NCBI GenBank assembly: GCA_045592225.1
Contig: JAZNUH010000016.1
Span: forward strand, 1 to 22,319
DNA length: 22,319 bases
Direction: 5' to 3'
From: JAZNUH01 sp045592225
Lineage (GTDB): Bacteria; Bacillota; Clostridia; UMGS1883; UMGS1540
Shown here: one piece after another, positions 1 to 6,517 of the stretch
Numbering within the stretch: the stretch's first letter is position 1
Layout: the number at the start of each line of letters is the position of its first letter
Notes under the pieces: model-generated
What the model saw: the letters and a program-made list of their open reading frames with translations, nothing else
The model's database searches: none
Told to the model about the DNA's origin: nothing
Program-made: the position numbers and the translations under genes

Positions 1-51
1 GTATAGCTCCCATTCGGGCTTTCTCTTTTTATCTTTATTTTTTTCCTTCAT
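1..51 (-). CDS. Start of a divergent, unrecognised gene (partial, cut by left edge)
   Basis: On the minus strand an AAGGAGATGA sequence (about 69-60), one mismatch from a full Shine-Dalgarno, precedes an ATG at 51. This opens a frame of 17 codons reading MKEKNKDKKRKPEWELY with no stop before the window edge. An in-frame ATG at 63 abuts the SD and is less likely. The visible N-terminus is lysine-rich and highly charged, with no signal peptide. The protein family cannot be told from 17 residues. The gene would be transcribed away from the secreted-protein gene at 311, sharing the same intergenic region. Its reality rests only on the RBS and open frame. Confidence 0.45.
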   Translation of the reverse strand, partial: MKEKNKDKKRKPEWELY

Positions 52-105
52 TTTATTATTCATCTCCTTTGCATAAATAGTATGCTCGGAATTTGCAATA
101 TAATT

Positions 106-114
106 ATTATATCA
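106..114 (-). promoter_or_regulatory. Possible extended -10 promoter for the divergent gene
   Basis: Read on the minus strand, bases 114-106 are TGATATAAT, an extended -10 element (TGnTATAAT). No good -35 lies 17 bp upstream, which an extended -10 can tolerate. The start of transcription would fall near 99, leaving a leader of about 50 nt before the minus-strand ATG at 51. The region is very AT-rich, so a chance match is possible. Confidence 0.3.
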
Positions 115-140
115 CCTGCTATAGATTATAGATAAAAAAT

Positions 141-161
141 AATCGATAAAAATTATCGATT
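141..161. repeat. 9-bp perfect inverted repeat next to a -35 box
   Basis: AATCGATAA (141-149) and TTATCGATT (153-161) are exact reverse complements separated by AAA. The right arm ends 3 bp before the -35 box of the promoter at 165-193. The placement suits an operator for an activator or repressor, or a terminator for a gene entering from the left, although no converging plus-strand gene is visible. No regulator family is recognised. Confidence 0.5.
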
Positions 162-164
162 TTG

Positions 165-193
165 TTGACAGTAAATTTTTTAAAGTGTATAAT
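165..193 (+). promoter_or_regulatory. Perfect-consensus sigma-A promoter of the secreted protein gene
   Basis: TTGACA (165-170) and TATAAT (188-193) are separated by exactly 17 bp, so both hexamers and the spacer match the vegetative consensus. The start of transcription is expected near 200, giving a leader of about 110 nt before the ATG at 311. The best promoter in the window therefore serves a surface or secreted protein. A consensus promoter this strong beside an inverted repeat suggests repression or another control. Confidence 0.8.
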
Positions 194-310
194 ATAGTTA
201 ATAATATTGTGCAGGAGTGTATGGTGTTGTTAATTTTGTACATTTTGAGTTTGGAAAGCGAACACAAATCTGCACGACAAATTATTATATTATAAGAAAG
301 AAGGGTTTTT

Positions 311-3300
311 ATGAAAAAATTATTGGCAATGGTCATCACAGTAATGATGCTGTTGACAATGGCAGTGGTAATGCCTGTTTCGGCAGCAAACTTAACTACT
401 GTAGGTCCTAACCTTGTTAACAACAGTGGATTTGAAACAGATGCAGTTAACAATTCTACTGAAATCGCAGGTTGGGAACATGTAAACGCTGACAACAAAA
501 TGTATTTGTGGAACACAGTGGGAAGCGTATACAATCCTCCCTCTGACGGAAGTTTTGTTGTTTATATCGGAAAAAACGGTGTGGCTGCAGGTTTGAAACA
601 GACAATTACTCTTGACGAATCTGCTGACTGGTACACAAGTCAGGATAAGTATGCGTTTGACCTTGTTGCAGATATGTATGGCAGTAACGGCAATACATAT
701 ATTAAAGCAACTGTTTACAATGCAGATAAGAGTTTGTCCACAACACAGACATTCAATCATGTATATAGCGAACCAATAAGCGGTTTGGCTACAGGTTACT
801 ATGCTCTTACATCCAACAAAATGAACTATGATATTACCGTTGGTTTTACAGGTCTTATAGCTTCACTGGGTGCAACTGCAAAGTACATCGAAATTGAAAT
901 GGGTACCTCCAACGAAGGCTCATGGGATAATGTACGACTTATTCCCAGACTTAACCTTGTAACAAACGGTAGCTTTGAAGCAGATGCCGGACAGACATAT
1001 GTAAATGTAGCCAGCCCGGCAGGAAATGCAACCATTACCGGTTGGACGCGCACAAGTGCAACACCCCATTATCGTGTAATTAATCGTTATAGACACTATC
1101 TTGTTCCTAATGACGGCTCGAACCTTATTCAGGCCGAAGCCGGTGTTGATACTATAATGCAGGAAATTACACTGGATGATGATGCTGACTATTATACAAA
1201 CCAGTCAACCTATGCCTTTGAATTATCCTTTTGGTACTACCATAATGCAAGGATAACTGTAACTGCATACTCTGCAAACAAAACTAAGTCTTCATCCACA
1301 ACTCTTATGCCCTGTACAACCGGATTAGGCGGTACGGCCGGATATTTCATGCAAAGAGCAACCATGAATCTGGATGATATAATAGAGTCGGTTGGTAAAG
1401 CAAAGTACATTGCTATTGAACTTAGCTCGCCCGGAACACAGTCGGGTTGGGATAATATTGTTCTTACTCCTGTAAAGACAACAAGACTGCCTAACCTTGT
1501 AACAAACGGCAGCTTTGAAGAAGATGTTGACCCCAACCCCGGTCAGGGCAATCCTCCCAGCGGAGATACCGCAGACTATGACCTTGCAGGCTGGACGCAG
1601 CTTAGTGATACTGTAAAAATGGTAGCATGGTCAACAGCACCTACAAGTGGATTCAACCCTGCTACAAGTGGCAGCAATGTTGCTTATGCAAAGAGCGCAG
1701 GTACATTTGGCTTGTCACAGACAATTACACTGGAAAATGATTCTGATTACTATGTAAATCAGAGTGCATACAAGTTTGTTGTATCCTATGACACATATAG
1801 CGGTGGCGGTACATATCCCTACTGTATAATTACTTTGACAACTGCGGAAGGTGCTTCAACAACAGTTCAGTATGCTCAGTATTTTAATGCAGAAGACCTG
1901 GTAAAAGCAAGAATGTACCATAATGAATTTGATTTGACAGGTTTAATTAATACTCTTGCGTTACCCGCAAAAACCATTACAATAACACTTCAGGCAAGCA
2001 ACGAGCTTTGTATCGACAATGTCAAGCTTACTCCCTATCCCGCGGACGAAGTGGCAGATACAAATAAGCTGACAAATGGAAGCTTTGAAGCTATAACAGA
2101 AGGCAGTCCTGATAGCTGGAGAGTATTGGAATATGATCACGATTTGTATTCGCTATATACTACTGCAGAGGGAAACGTTCCCAAGGGCAGTAATGCTATA
2201 AAGCTTACCAATGTTCAGGATGTAGTAGTAAATGAAGAAACCGGAGACACCAAGAACTATGGTGGAACACTTACACAGAATGTTTCTGTTGAAAAAGGCA
2301 AATACTATCAGCTTAAGTATAAATATAAAGCAAATATGGAAGAGGCAGTGCTTATCACTATCAGCAACACAAGAAACTGGTCAAAGCTTCTTGATGAGTC
2401 TGCTCCTGCATCATCTGTATGGGTGATGGGCAAGAAGTGGATAAAAGCCGAAGAGGACATGACTATTGAAATTGCAATAAGATGCCATCCCAATACCGTA
2501 GGAGCAGTGGTTTGCTATGATGACATTTATTTTGAGGAAGTAGTAGATCCCAATACAGACAACCTTGTTTTCAACGGAAGCTTTGAATTGGATGCCGTAG
2601 GTGACACTACAATAGTTGGCTGGAAGCAGATGCACGCTACTGATTTATACTCTGTAAAGAATGCGGCACAATTGGGTGATGTTGCCGATGGTGACAATAT
2701 GATTCAGCATGGTGTAGGAAACGTATCAACAGATGCTGTACTGACACAGACTGTAGCTATAGGCGATTATGATTATGAAAACAATAAAAACTATGACTAC
2801 GAGCTTGGTTTTACAATAGGCTACCTTTGGGGCGGATATCCCACAGTATATGTTGACTATTACTTTGAAGACGATACAAATAACTTTACAAACCGTATTA
2901 TAATGAGAAGAACTCAGGAAGATATGGATAATTACACAGCAACACCTGAAGAGCCCAACGATATTTATTACCTGCTGGCTGCCGGTCAGGTAGCGCATGT
3001 AACATTCAATCTGGGCGATTATTATGGTGACATAACCAGTCCGCTGAAAGCCATCAGAATCAGACTGGATGTTCAGAACTGGGGTGCGGCTTACGATAAT
3101 GTAACACTCCGTTGCCTGGATAATATAAACACTGTTGAGATAATTGATGCTAACGGAAATGCAATAGACAGCATTACAACTAATGCCGCAGCTGCTTACA
3201 CAGCAAAAGCAACATACTACGGCACGGATACAGGCGCTATGTCCTGGATTGTTGTCTATACAAAGGATGCAAATGGCGTTCTCCGTCTTGCAAACGTGGC

Positions 3301-3442
3301 AAGCGCAGCTGTAGCAGGCGATGGTATTGCCAATACGAGTGCAACACTTTCGGGTATTAATGCTACTGCAGGTACAACTGTTGTTAAGGCATTCATTCTT
3401 GGAACAGAGAATAACTCTGTTGCAAGCACAATGATTGACTAA
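311..3442 (+). CDS. Secreted protein with five repeated carbohydrate-binding-like modules
   Basis: This 1043-residue protein begins with a typical signal peptide (MKKLLAMVITVMMLL, hydrophobic to about residue 22, probable cleavage after VSA or AA near 25). Five modules follow, each opening with an N-L-V-x-N-G-S-F-E type motif at residues 34, 215, 395, 585 (NKLTNGSFE) and 751. Each has a glycine-tryptophan (GW) or SW pair 20-40 residues later, and most have a W/YDN-like motif near the end. This is the pattern of CBM_4_9-like beta-sandwich carbohydrate-binding domains. The last 100 or so residues form a different Ig-like, Ala/Thr-rich domain. No catalytic domain, LPXTG, SLH or dockerin is visible, so it is probably a released or wall-associated glycan-binding protein. 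The start is set by GAAAGAAGGG at about 296-305. It is a single transcription unit with its own promoter and terminator. The binding target is unknown. Confidence 0.8.
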   Translation: MKKLLAMVITVMMLLTMAVVMPVSAANLTTVGPNLVNNSGFETDAVNNSTEIAGWEHVNADNKMYLWNTVGSVYNPPSDGSFVVYIGKNGVAAGLKQTITLDESADWYTSQDKYAFDLVADMYGSNGNTYIKATVYNADKSLSTTQTFNHVYSEPISGLATGYYALTSNKMNYDITVGFTGLIASLGATAKYIEIEMGTSNEGSWDNVRLIPRLNLVTNGSFEADAGQTYVNVASPAGNATITGWTRTSATPHYRVINRYRHYLVPNDGSNLIQAEAGVDTIMQEITLDDDADYYTNQSTYAFELSFWYYHNARITVTAYSANKTKSSSTTLMPCTTGLGGTAGYFMQRATMNLDDIIESVGKAKYIAIELSSPGTQSGWDNIVLTPVKTTRLPNLVTNGSFEEDVDPNPGQGNPPSGDTADYDLAGWTQLSDTVKMVAWSTAPTSGFNPATSGSNVAYAKSAGTFGLSQTITLENDSDYYVNQSAYKFVVSYDTYSGGGTYPYCIITLTTAEGASTTVQYAQYFNAEDLVKARMYHNEFDLTGLINTLALPAKTITITLQASNELCIDNVKLTPYPADEVADTNKLTNGSFEAITEGSPDSWRVLEYDHDLYSLYTTAEGNVPKGSNAIKLTNVQDVVVNEETGDTKNYGGTLTQNVSVEKGKYYQLKYKYKANMEEAVLITISNTRNWSKLLDESAPASSVWVMGKKWIKAEEDMTIEIAIRCHPNTVGAVVCYDDIYFEEVVDPNTDNLVFNGSFELDAVGDTTIVGWKQMHATDLYSVKNAAQLGDVADGDNMIQHGVGNVSTDAVLTQTVAIGDYDYENNKNYDYELGFTIGYLWGGYPTVYVDYYFEDDTNNFTNRIIMRRTQEDMDNYTATPEEPNDIYYLLAAGQVAHVTFNLGDYYGDITSPLKAIRIRLDVQNWGAAYDNVTLRCLDNINTVEIIDANGNAIDSITTNAAAAYTAKATYYGTDTGAMSWIVVYTKDANGVLRLANVASAAVAGDGIANTSATLSGINATAGTTVVKAFILGTENNSVASTMID

Positions 3443-3458
3443 TATCAAACTGACAAAT

Positions 3459-3488
3459 AAGCAAGCCTGTTTATCAGGCTTGCTTTTT
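3459..3488 (+). terminator. Rho-independent terminator of the secreted protein gene
   Basis: AAGCAAGCCTG (3459-3469) pairs perfectly with CAGGCTTGCTT (3475-3485) around a TTTAT loop and runs into a T tract. It lies 16 nt after the stop codon at 3442, so it ends this single-gene transcript. Confidence 0.9.
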
Positions 3489-3606
3489 GCATATAATAAT
3501 TAAGAAAAAAACAGTATAAAAAAGGGTGCAAAAGCCCCGTTTTTACTGAAAAAACAGGACTTTTATAAAAAAAATACCATATTAGCTAAAAAAATTAAAA
3601 AAAGTG

Positions 3607-3635
3607 TTGCTTTTTTATTATTTAAGTGATACAAT
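3607..3635 (+). promoter_or_regulatory. Promoter of the HU gene
   Basis: TTGCTT (3607-3612), 17 bp, TACAAT (3630-3635). Upstream bases 3565-3606 carry several A tracts that could act as an UP element. The architecture is nearly the same as the S10 promoter at 4207-4235 (TTGC.., 17 bp, TACAAT). Transcription should start near 3642, inside the palindrome at 3638-3655. Confidence 0.75.
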
Positions 3636-3637
3636 AA

Positions 3638-3655
3638 TTTCATAACGTTATGAAA
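3638..3655. promoter_or_regulatory. 18-bp perfect palindrome at the HU transcription start
   Basis: TTTCATAACGTTATGAAA is an exact palindrome with no central spacer, beginning 2 bp after the -10 box. As RNA it could not form a stable loop, so a dimeric DNA-binding protein is the more natural reader. A factor bound here would block initiation. The regulator is unknown; autoregulation or a growth-phase repressor are options. Confidence 0.55.
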
Positions 3656-3669
3656 AGGGGGGAAACTCA

Positions 3670-3942
3670 ATGAATAAAGCAGAATTAGTAGCTGCTATCG
3701 CAGCTAAGTCCGATCTTTCCAAGAAGGATGCAGATAAGGTTTTGACATCGGTTATCGGAGCAATCACAGATGCACTCATCGCTGGTGACAAGGTGCAGCT
3801 CGTTGGTTTTGGTACATTTGAAACTCGCAATCGTGCAGCTCGTAAGGGCAAAAATCCCCAGACCGGCGCAGAGGTTATGATTCCTGCTGCTAAGGTTCCG
3901 GTATTTAAGGCTGGTAAAGCTCTTAAGGACAGCGTAAAATAA
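3670..3942 (+). CDS. hup: HU-family nucleoid DNA-binding protein
   Basis: The 90-residue length is standard for HU. The N-terminus MNKAELVAAIA, the VGFGTFETRNRAAR core (about 45-58), the KNPQTG DNA-intercalating arm tip (61-66) and the C-terminal KVPVFKAGKALKDSVK are all diagnostic. HU binds and bends DNA as a dimer, compacting the nucleoid and assisting replication and transcription. The start is set by a G-rich SD (GGGGGG, about 3657-3662). The gene stands alone between its own promoter and terminator, so it is monocistronic. An 18-bp palindrome overlaps its expected transcription start. Whether it is the only HU in the genome cannot be told from this window. Confidence 0.97.
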   Translation: MNKAELVAAIAAKSDLSKKDADKVLTSVIGAITDALIAGDKVQLVGFGTFETRNRAARKGKNPQTGAEVMIPAAKVPVFKAGKALKDSVK

Positions 3943-3954
3943 GGACAGAATAAG

Positions 3955-3991
3955 AAAATCGTTTTCAAAGCAATTTGAAAACGATTTTTGT
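3955..3991 (+). terminator. Terminator of the HU gene
   Basis: A 15-bp perfect stem (AAAATCGTTTTCAAA at 3955-3969 with TTTGAAAACGATTTT at 3974-3988) closes a GCAA tetraloop and continues into TGTTTTG. It is 12 nt past the HU stop codon and should isolate HU from the ribosomal operon. Confidence 0.95.
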
Positions 3992-4001
3992 TTTGTGTAC
4001 A

Positions 4002-4076
4002 TCTAATTGATAATTGATTATCGGAAAGAATAAAGGGTTAAGAAAAAGCCTTCCCCTTCGGCGGTGGATGAGGTGG
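4002..4076. repeat. Probable degraded high-copy intergenic repeat
   Basis: Tandem TAATTGAT/AATTGAT units (about 4003-4018) are followed by GCCTTCCCCTTCGG and GGATGAGGTGG (4048-4076). From memory, this combination resembles a short intergenic repeat common in Oscillospirales-type genomes, where CCTTCCCC pairs with GGGGAAGG before GGATGAGG. Here the second arm is reduced to CGG-CGG, so the copy seems decayed. No gene is visible from 3992 to 4206. A Lys-rich frame at 4137-4229 lacks an RBS and runs over the S10 promoter. Confidence 0.4.
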
Positions 4077-4206
4077 AAACAAACATAAACAACCTATCAG
4101 CCACAAGGTTACAACTTATTCAGAAGCGGATTTTATATGAAAAATAGCTATATGTTAATGGTAAAAAATAGTGCAAAAAAATTTTTAACTTTTTTTAAAA
4201 AAACTA

Positions 4207-4235
4207 TTGCAATTAGAAAAAAAATGTAGTACAAT
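4207..4235 (+). promoter_or_regulatory. Main promoter of the S10-spc-alpha operon
   Basis: TTGCAA (4207-4212), 17 bp, TACAAT (4230-4235). Upstream, 4174-4204 is an uninterrupted run of A and T tracts, a likely UP element for alpha-subunit contact as expected for a very strong ribosomal promoter. The start is expected near 4242, about 295 nt before rpsJ. Confidence 0.8.
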
Positions 4236-4242
4236 ATTTGGT

Positions 4243-4537
4243 GCTGTGACATGACATACGATGAAATGGGAGGTTGCCGAAGGTACTTCGGGTTTTTCCA
4301 TGGAGAATGTCCGATTCATGAAATTGGGCGACAGTCACTGTACACTAAGTTGCAAAATGGATACTGTATGCTTACTTTTACGGCATATAAGTCCTATTCC
4401 ATAGCTTCTTAATTGTGCCCGGATATGCGTATGCGTATGCTGGGTTTAAATTTGGGGCGATGCGAAACGCACGGCACTGTGTATGGTATTCTCGTCTGTC
4501 GGCGTGTCAAAAAGAAATATTTTAAGGAGGCGAGATC
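4243..4537 (+). promoter_or_regulatory. Long structured 5' leader of the ribosomal operon
   Basis: The transcript leader has no convincing ORF but several hairpins. ATGGGAGG (4266-4273) pairs with bases up to 4301 around an inner CCGAAG-GTA-CTTCGG (4277-4291) that is followed by GTTTTT and could act as a weak attenuator. ATGGAT...TATGC (4357-4371) pairs with GCATA...ATTCCAT (4383-4402). CCCGGATATGC (4418-4428) pairs with the arm ending TGGG at 4444 around a GUAU loop. Between the last two, CTTCTTAA (4405-4412) can pair with the rpsJ SD region TTAAGGAG (4522-4529), with one G-U. Ribosomal operons are often controlled through such leaders by one of their own proteins (L4 in E. coli); which one acts here is not evident. 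Confidence 0.6.
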
Positions 4538-4867
4538 ATGGCAGCAAAGCAGAGAATCAGAATACGTTTAAAATCGTATGACCACGCTCTTATCGATCAG
4601 TCCGCAGAAAAGATAGTTGAAACCGCAAAGAGAACAGGTTCAACAGTGTCCGGACCCATTCCTCTTCCCACAGAAAAGGAAATCGTTACAATCTTAAGAG
4701 CAGTACACAAGTACAAGGATTCCAGAGAGCAGTTTGAAATGAGAACTCATAAGAGACTCATCGACATCTTAGCTCCCACACCCAAGACAGTTGAAGCTCT
4801 TGGTAATCTGGATGTACCTGCAGGCGTTAGTATTGAAATTAAACTTGTCAATAAAGACGCTAGGTAA
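4538..4867 (+). CDS. rpsJ: 30S ribosomal protein S10
   Basis: The 109-residue protein carries the S10 signature: IRIRLKSYDHALID near the N-terminus, the VSGPIPLPTEKE loop (about 38-49), and the TH-KRL-IDI segment (about 69-77). S10 sits in the 30S head; outside the ribosome it binds NusB in antitermination complexes. It is the first gene of the operon, behind a 295-nt leader and an AAGGAGG SD at about 4524-4530. It is slightly longer at both ends than the 102-103 residues usual in Bacillus. A 56-nt gap with a hairpin separates it from rplC. Confidence 0.98.
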   Translation: MAAKQRIRIRLKSYDHALIDQSAEKIVETAKRTGSTVSGPIPLPTEKEIVTILRAVHKYKDSREQFEMRTHKRLIDILAPTPKTVEALGNLDVPAGVSIEIKLVNKDAR

Positions 4868-4869
4868 AT

Positions 4870-4895
4870 GTTGGCTATATAATAAGGTAGTCAAC
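4870..4895 (+). other. Hairpin in the rpsJ-rplC spacer
   Basis: GTTGGCTA (4870-4877) can pair with TAGTCAAC (4888-4895) with one G-U pair, leaving a 10-nt loop. There is no T tract, so it is not a terminator. It may protect the mRNA or insulate rplC translation, and it does not overlap the rplC SD (AAGGAGG, about 4908-4914). Confidence 0.4.
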
Positions 4896-4923
4896 CAATA
4901 ACCAAATAAGGAGGAAATTATTC

Positions 4924-5553
4924 ATGAACAAGGCAATCATAGGAAGAAAAATTGATATGACACAGTTTTTCACTCCTGAAGGAAAGCTTCTGCCTGTTAC
5001 AGTAGTTGAAGCAGGTCCTTGCTTCGTAGCTCAGAAGAAAACTGTTGATAACGATGGTTATGATGCAGTACAGATGAGCTTTGGAGCAATCAAAGAGAAA
5101 AAGGTTAACAAGCCTATGAAGGGTCACTTTGCAAAAGCAAATGTTGCTCCCGCAAAAGTTCTGAAGGAATTCAGACTTGAAAACGCAGCTGAAATGAGTG
5201 TTGGCGACGAAATTAAAGTTGACATTTTTGAAGCAGGCGAAAAGGTAGACGTTACAGGAACATCCAAAGGTAAAGGATATGCAGGTACCGTTAAGCGTTT
5301 CGGAACACACAGAGGTCCCATGAAGCACGGTTCCAAGTATCACAGAGGCCCCGGTTCAATGGGCGCTTGCTCCACACCTTCCAAGGTTATGAAGGGTAAG
5401 AAGCTTCCCGGTCATATGGGTGTTGACAAAGTAACAATCCAGAATCTTGACATCGTTAAGGTTGACACAGAGAGAAATCTCTTACTTATAAAGGGAGCTA
5501 TTCCCGGTCCTCGCGGAGGCATAGTAGCAATAAAGAATTCAGTTAAAGCTTAA
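4924..5553 (+). CDS. rplC: 50S ribosomal protein L3
   Basis: The 209-residue length is normal. It starts MNKAIIGRKIDMTQFF, typical of L3. The conserved central loop (GTSKGKGYAG, GTHRGPMKHGSKYHR, PGSMG, KGKKLPGHMG, about residues 112-166) reaches the peptidyl transferase centre in known ribosomes. L3 is an early assembly protein of the large subunit at the start of domain VI of 23S rRNA. It is preceded by AAGGAGG and lies 30 nt ahead of rplD. Nothing is unusual. Confidence 0.98.
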   Translation: MNKAIIGRKIDMTQFFTPEGKLLPVTVVEAGPCFVAQKKTVDNDGYDAVQMSFGAIKEKKVNKPMKGHFAKANVAPAKVLKEFRLENAAEMSVGDEIKVDIFEAGEKVDVTGTSKGKGYAGTVKRFGTHRGPMKHGSKYHRGPGSMGACSTPSKVMKGKKLPGHMGVDKVTIQNLDIVKVDTERNLLLIKGAIPGPRGGIVAIKNSVKA

Positions 5554-5583
5554 CTGTAACTCATTTAGGAAGGAGGATTTAAC

Positions 5584-6207
5584 ATGCCAAAAACTGCTTT
5601 ATATAAAATGGACGGTAGCAAGGTCGGCGAAATCGAGCTGAACGAAAGCATTTTCGGACAGGAAGTAAACACATCCGCAATGCATGCTGTCGTTGTAAAT
5701 TATCTCGCAAATCAGAGACAGGGCACACAGAGCGCAAAAACTCGTTCTGAAGTTGCCGGTGGCGGCGCAAAGCCCTGGAGACAGAAGGGCACAGGCCGTG
5801 CAAGACAGGGTAGTATCCGTGCTGCACAGTGGATTAAGGGCGGAATCATCTTCGCACCCAAGCCCCGTGAATACAGATACACACTTAACAAGAAACTGAG
5901 ACAGGTTGCTTTAAAATCCGCTCTCAGCTCCAAGGTTTCTGAAAACGAACTGATTGTTTTAGATGCTCTCGAATGTGCAGAAATCAAAACAAAACAGATT
6001 ACAGAAATGCTTAAGAATCTCGATGTAACAGGTAAGGCTCTTATCGTTACAGGCGACAAGAATGAAAATGCTTACTTGTCTGCAAGAAATATCCATGGCG
6101 TTGACGTTGCCTTTGTAGGTATGTTGAATGTTTACGATATTTTAAACCATGACAAACTCATTTTAGTTCGCGATGCTGTTGAAAAAATAGAGGAGGTGTA
6201 CGCATAA
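5584..6207 (+). CDS. rplD: 50S ribosomal protein L4
   Basis: The 207-residue protein has the long basic loop of L4 (TRSEVAGGGAKPWRQKGTGR, then ARQGSIRAAQW, about 56-88) that lines the peptide exit tunnel. An alpha/beta globular part follows, with the conserved LVTGD-like segment. L4 is the protein that autoregulates the S10 operon in E. coli by binding the leader RNA; the long leader here makes a similar role possible but unproven. The stop codon overlaps the rplW start by one base (TAATG), so the two should be translationally coupled. Confidence 0.98.
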   Translation: MPKTALYKMDGSKVGEIELNESIFGQEVNTSAMHAVVVNYLANQRQGTQSAKTRSEVAGGGAKPWRQKGTGRARQGSIRAAQWIKGGIIFAPKPREYRYTLNKKLRQVALKSALSSKVSENELIVLDALECAEIKTKQITEMLKNLDVTGKALIVTGDKNENAYLSARNIHGVDVAFVGMLNVYDILNHDKLILVRDAVEKIEEVYA

Positions 6208-6500
6208 TGAATGCACATGATATTATATTGCGTCCCGTTATTTCGGAGCACAGCATGGAAATGCTTCAGGAAAGAAAATACACCTTCGAAGTTGCTATGA
6301 AGGCTAACAAAATCCAGATTAAGCAGGCTATCGAAGAAGTATTTCCCGGCGTTAAGGTAGAAAACGTAACAACAATGAGAGTTCTCGGAAAAATAAAGAG
6401 AATGGGCAGAAACGAAGGCAGAAGACCTAACTGGAAAAAAGCCATCGTAAAGCTCGCTGAGAACAGCAAGACAATCGAATTCTTCGAAGGTCTTATATAA
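6207..6500 (+). CDS. rplW: 50S ribosomal protein L23
   Basis: The 97-residue protein opens MNAHDIILRPVISEHS, has the KYTFEVAMKANK strand, the VKVENVTTMRV segment and the basic GKIKRMGR-like loop, all typical of L23. L23 lies at the mouth of the exit tunnel and is the docking point for trigger factor and SRP. Its ATG overlaps the rplD stop, and an internal SD (AGGAGGTG, 6191-6198) within the end of rplD serves it. It ends 17 nt before rplB. Confidence 0.97.
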   Translation: MNAHDIILRPVISEHSMEMLQERKYTFEVAMKANKIQIKQAIEEVFPGVKVENVTTMRVLGKIKRMGRNEGRRPNWKKAIVKLAENSKTIEFFEGLI

Positions 6501-6517
6501 AGTGAGGAGTGATTTAA

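Noticed and set aside
112..534. Minus-strand frame of 140 codons crossing the first promoter and signal peptide
   Set aside because: It lies over the consensus promoter, the inverted repeat and the start of the secreted-protein gene, has no RBS, and its composition is that of AT-rich noise.
4137..4229. Small plus-strand frame of about 30 Lys-rich codons before the S10 promoter
   Set aside because: No Shine-Dalgarno, low-complexity A/T tracts give the Lys/Phe content, and it overlaps the -35 and spacer of the operon promoter.
4277..4297. CCGAAG-GTA-CTTCGG followed by GTTTTT as a full terminator for the S10 leader
   Set aside because: Only six base pairs with a three-base loop, and the T run can instead pair with the GGGAGG segment; kept only as a possible attenuator within the leader.
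4918..5343. Minus-strand frame of 141 codons antisense to rplC
   Set aside because: Shadow of a strongly conserved gene: no RBS, cysteine-rich composition typical of antisense frames. Other antisense frames inside the operon were dismissed for the same reason.
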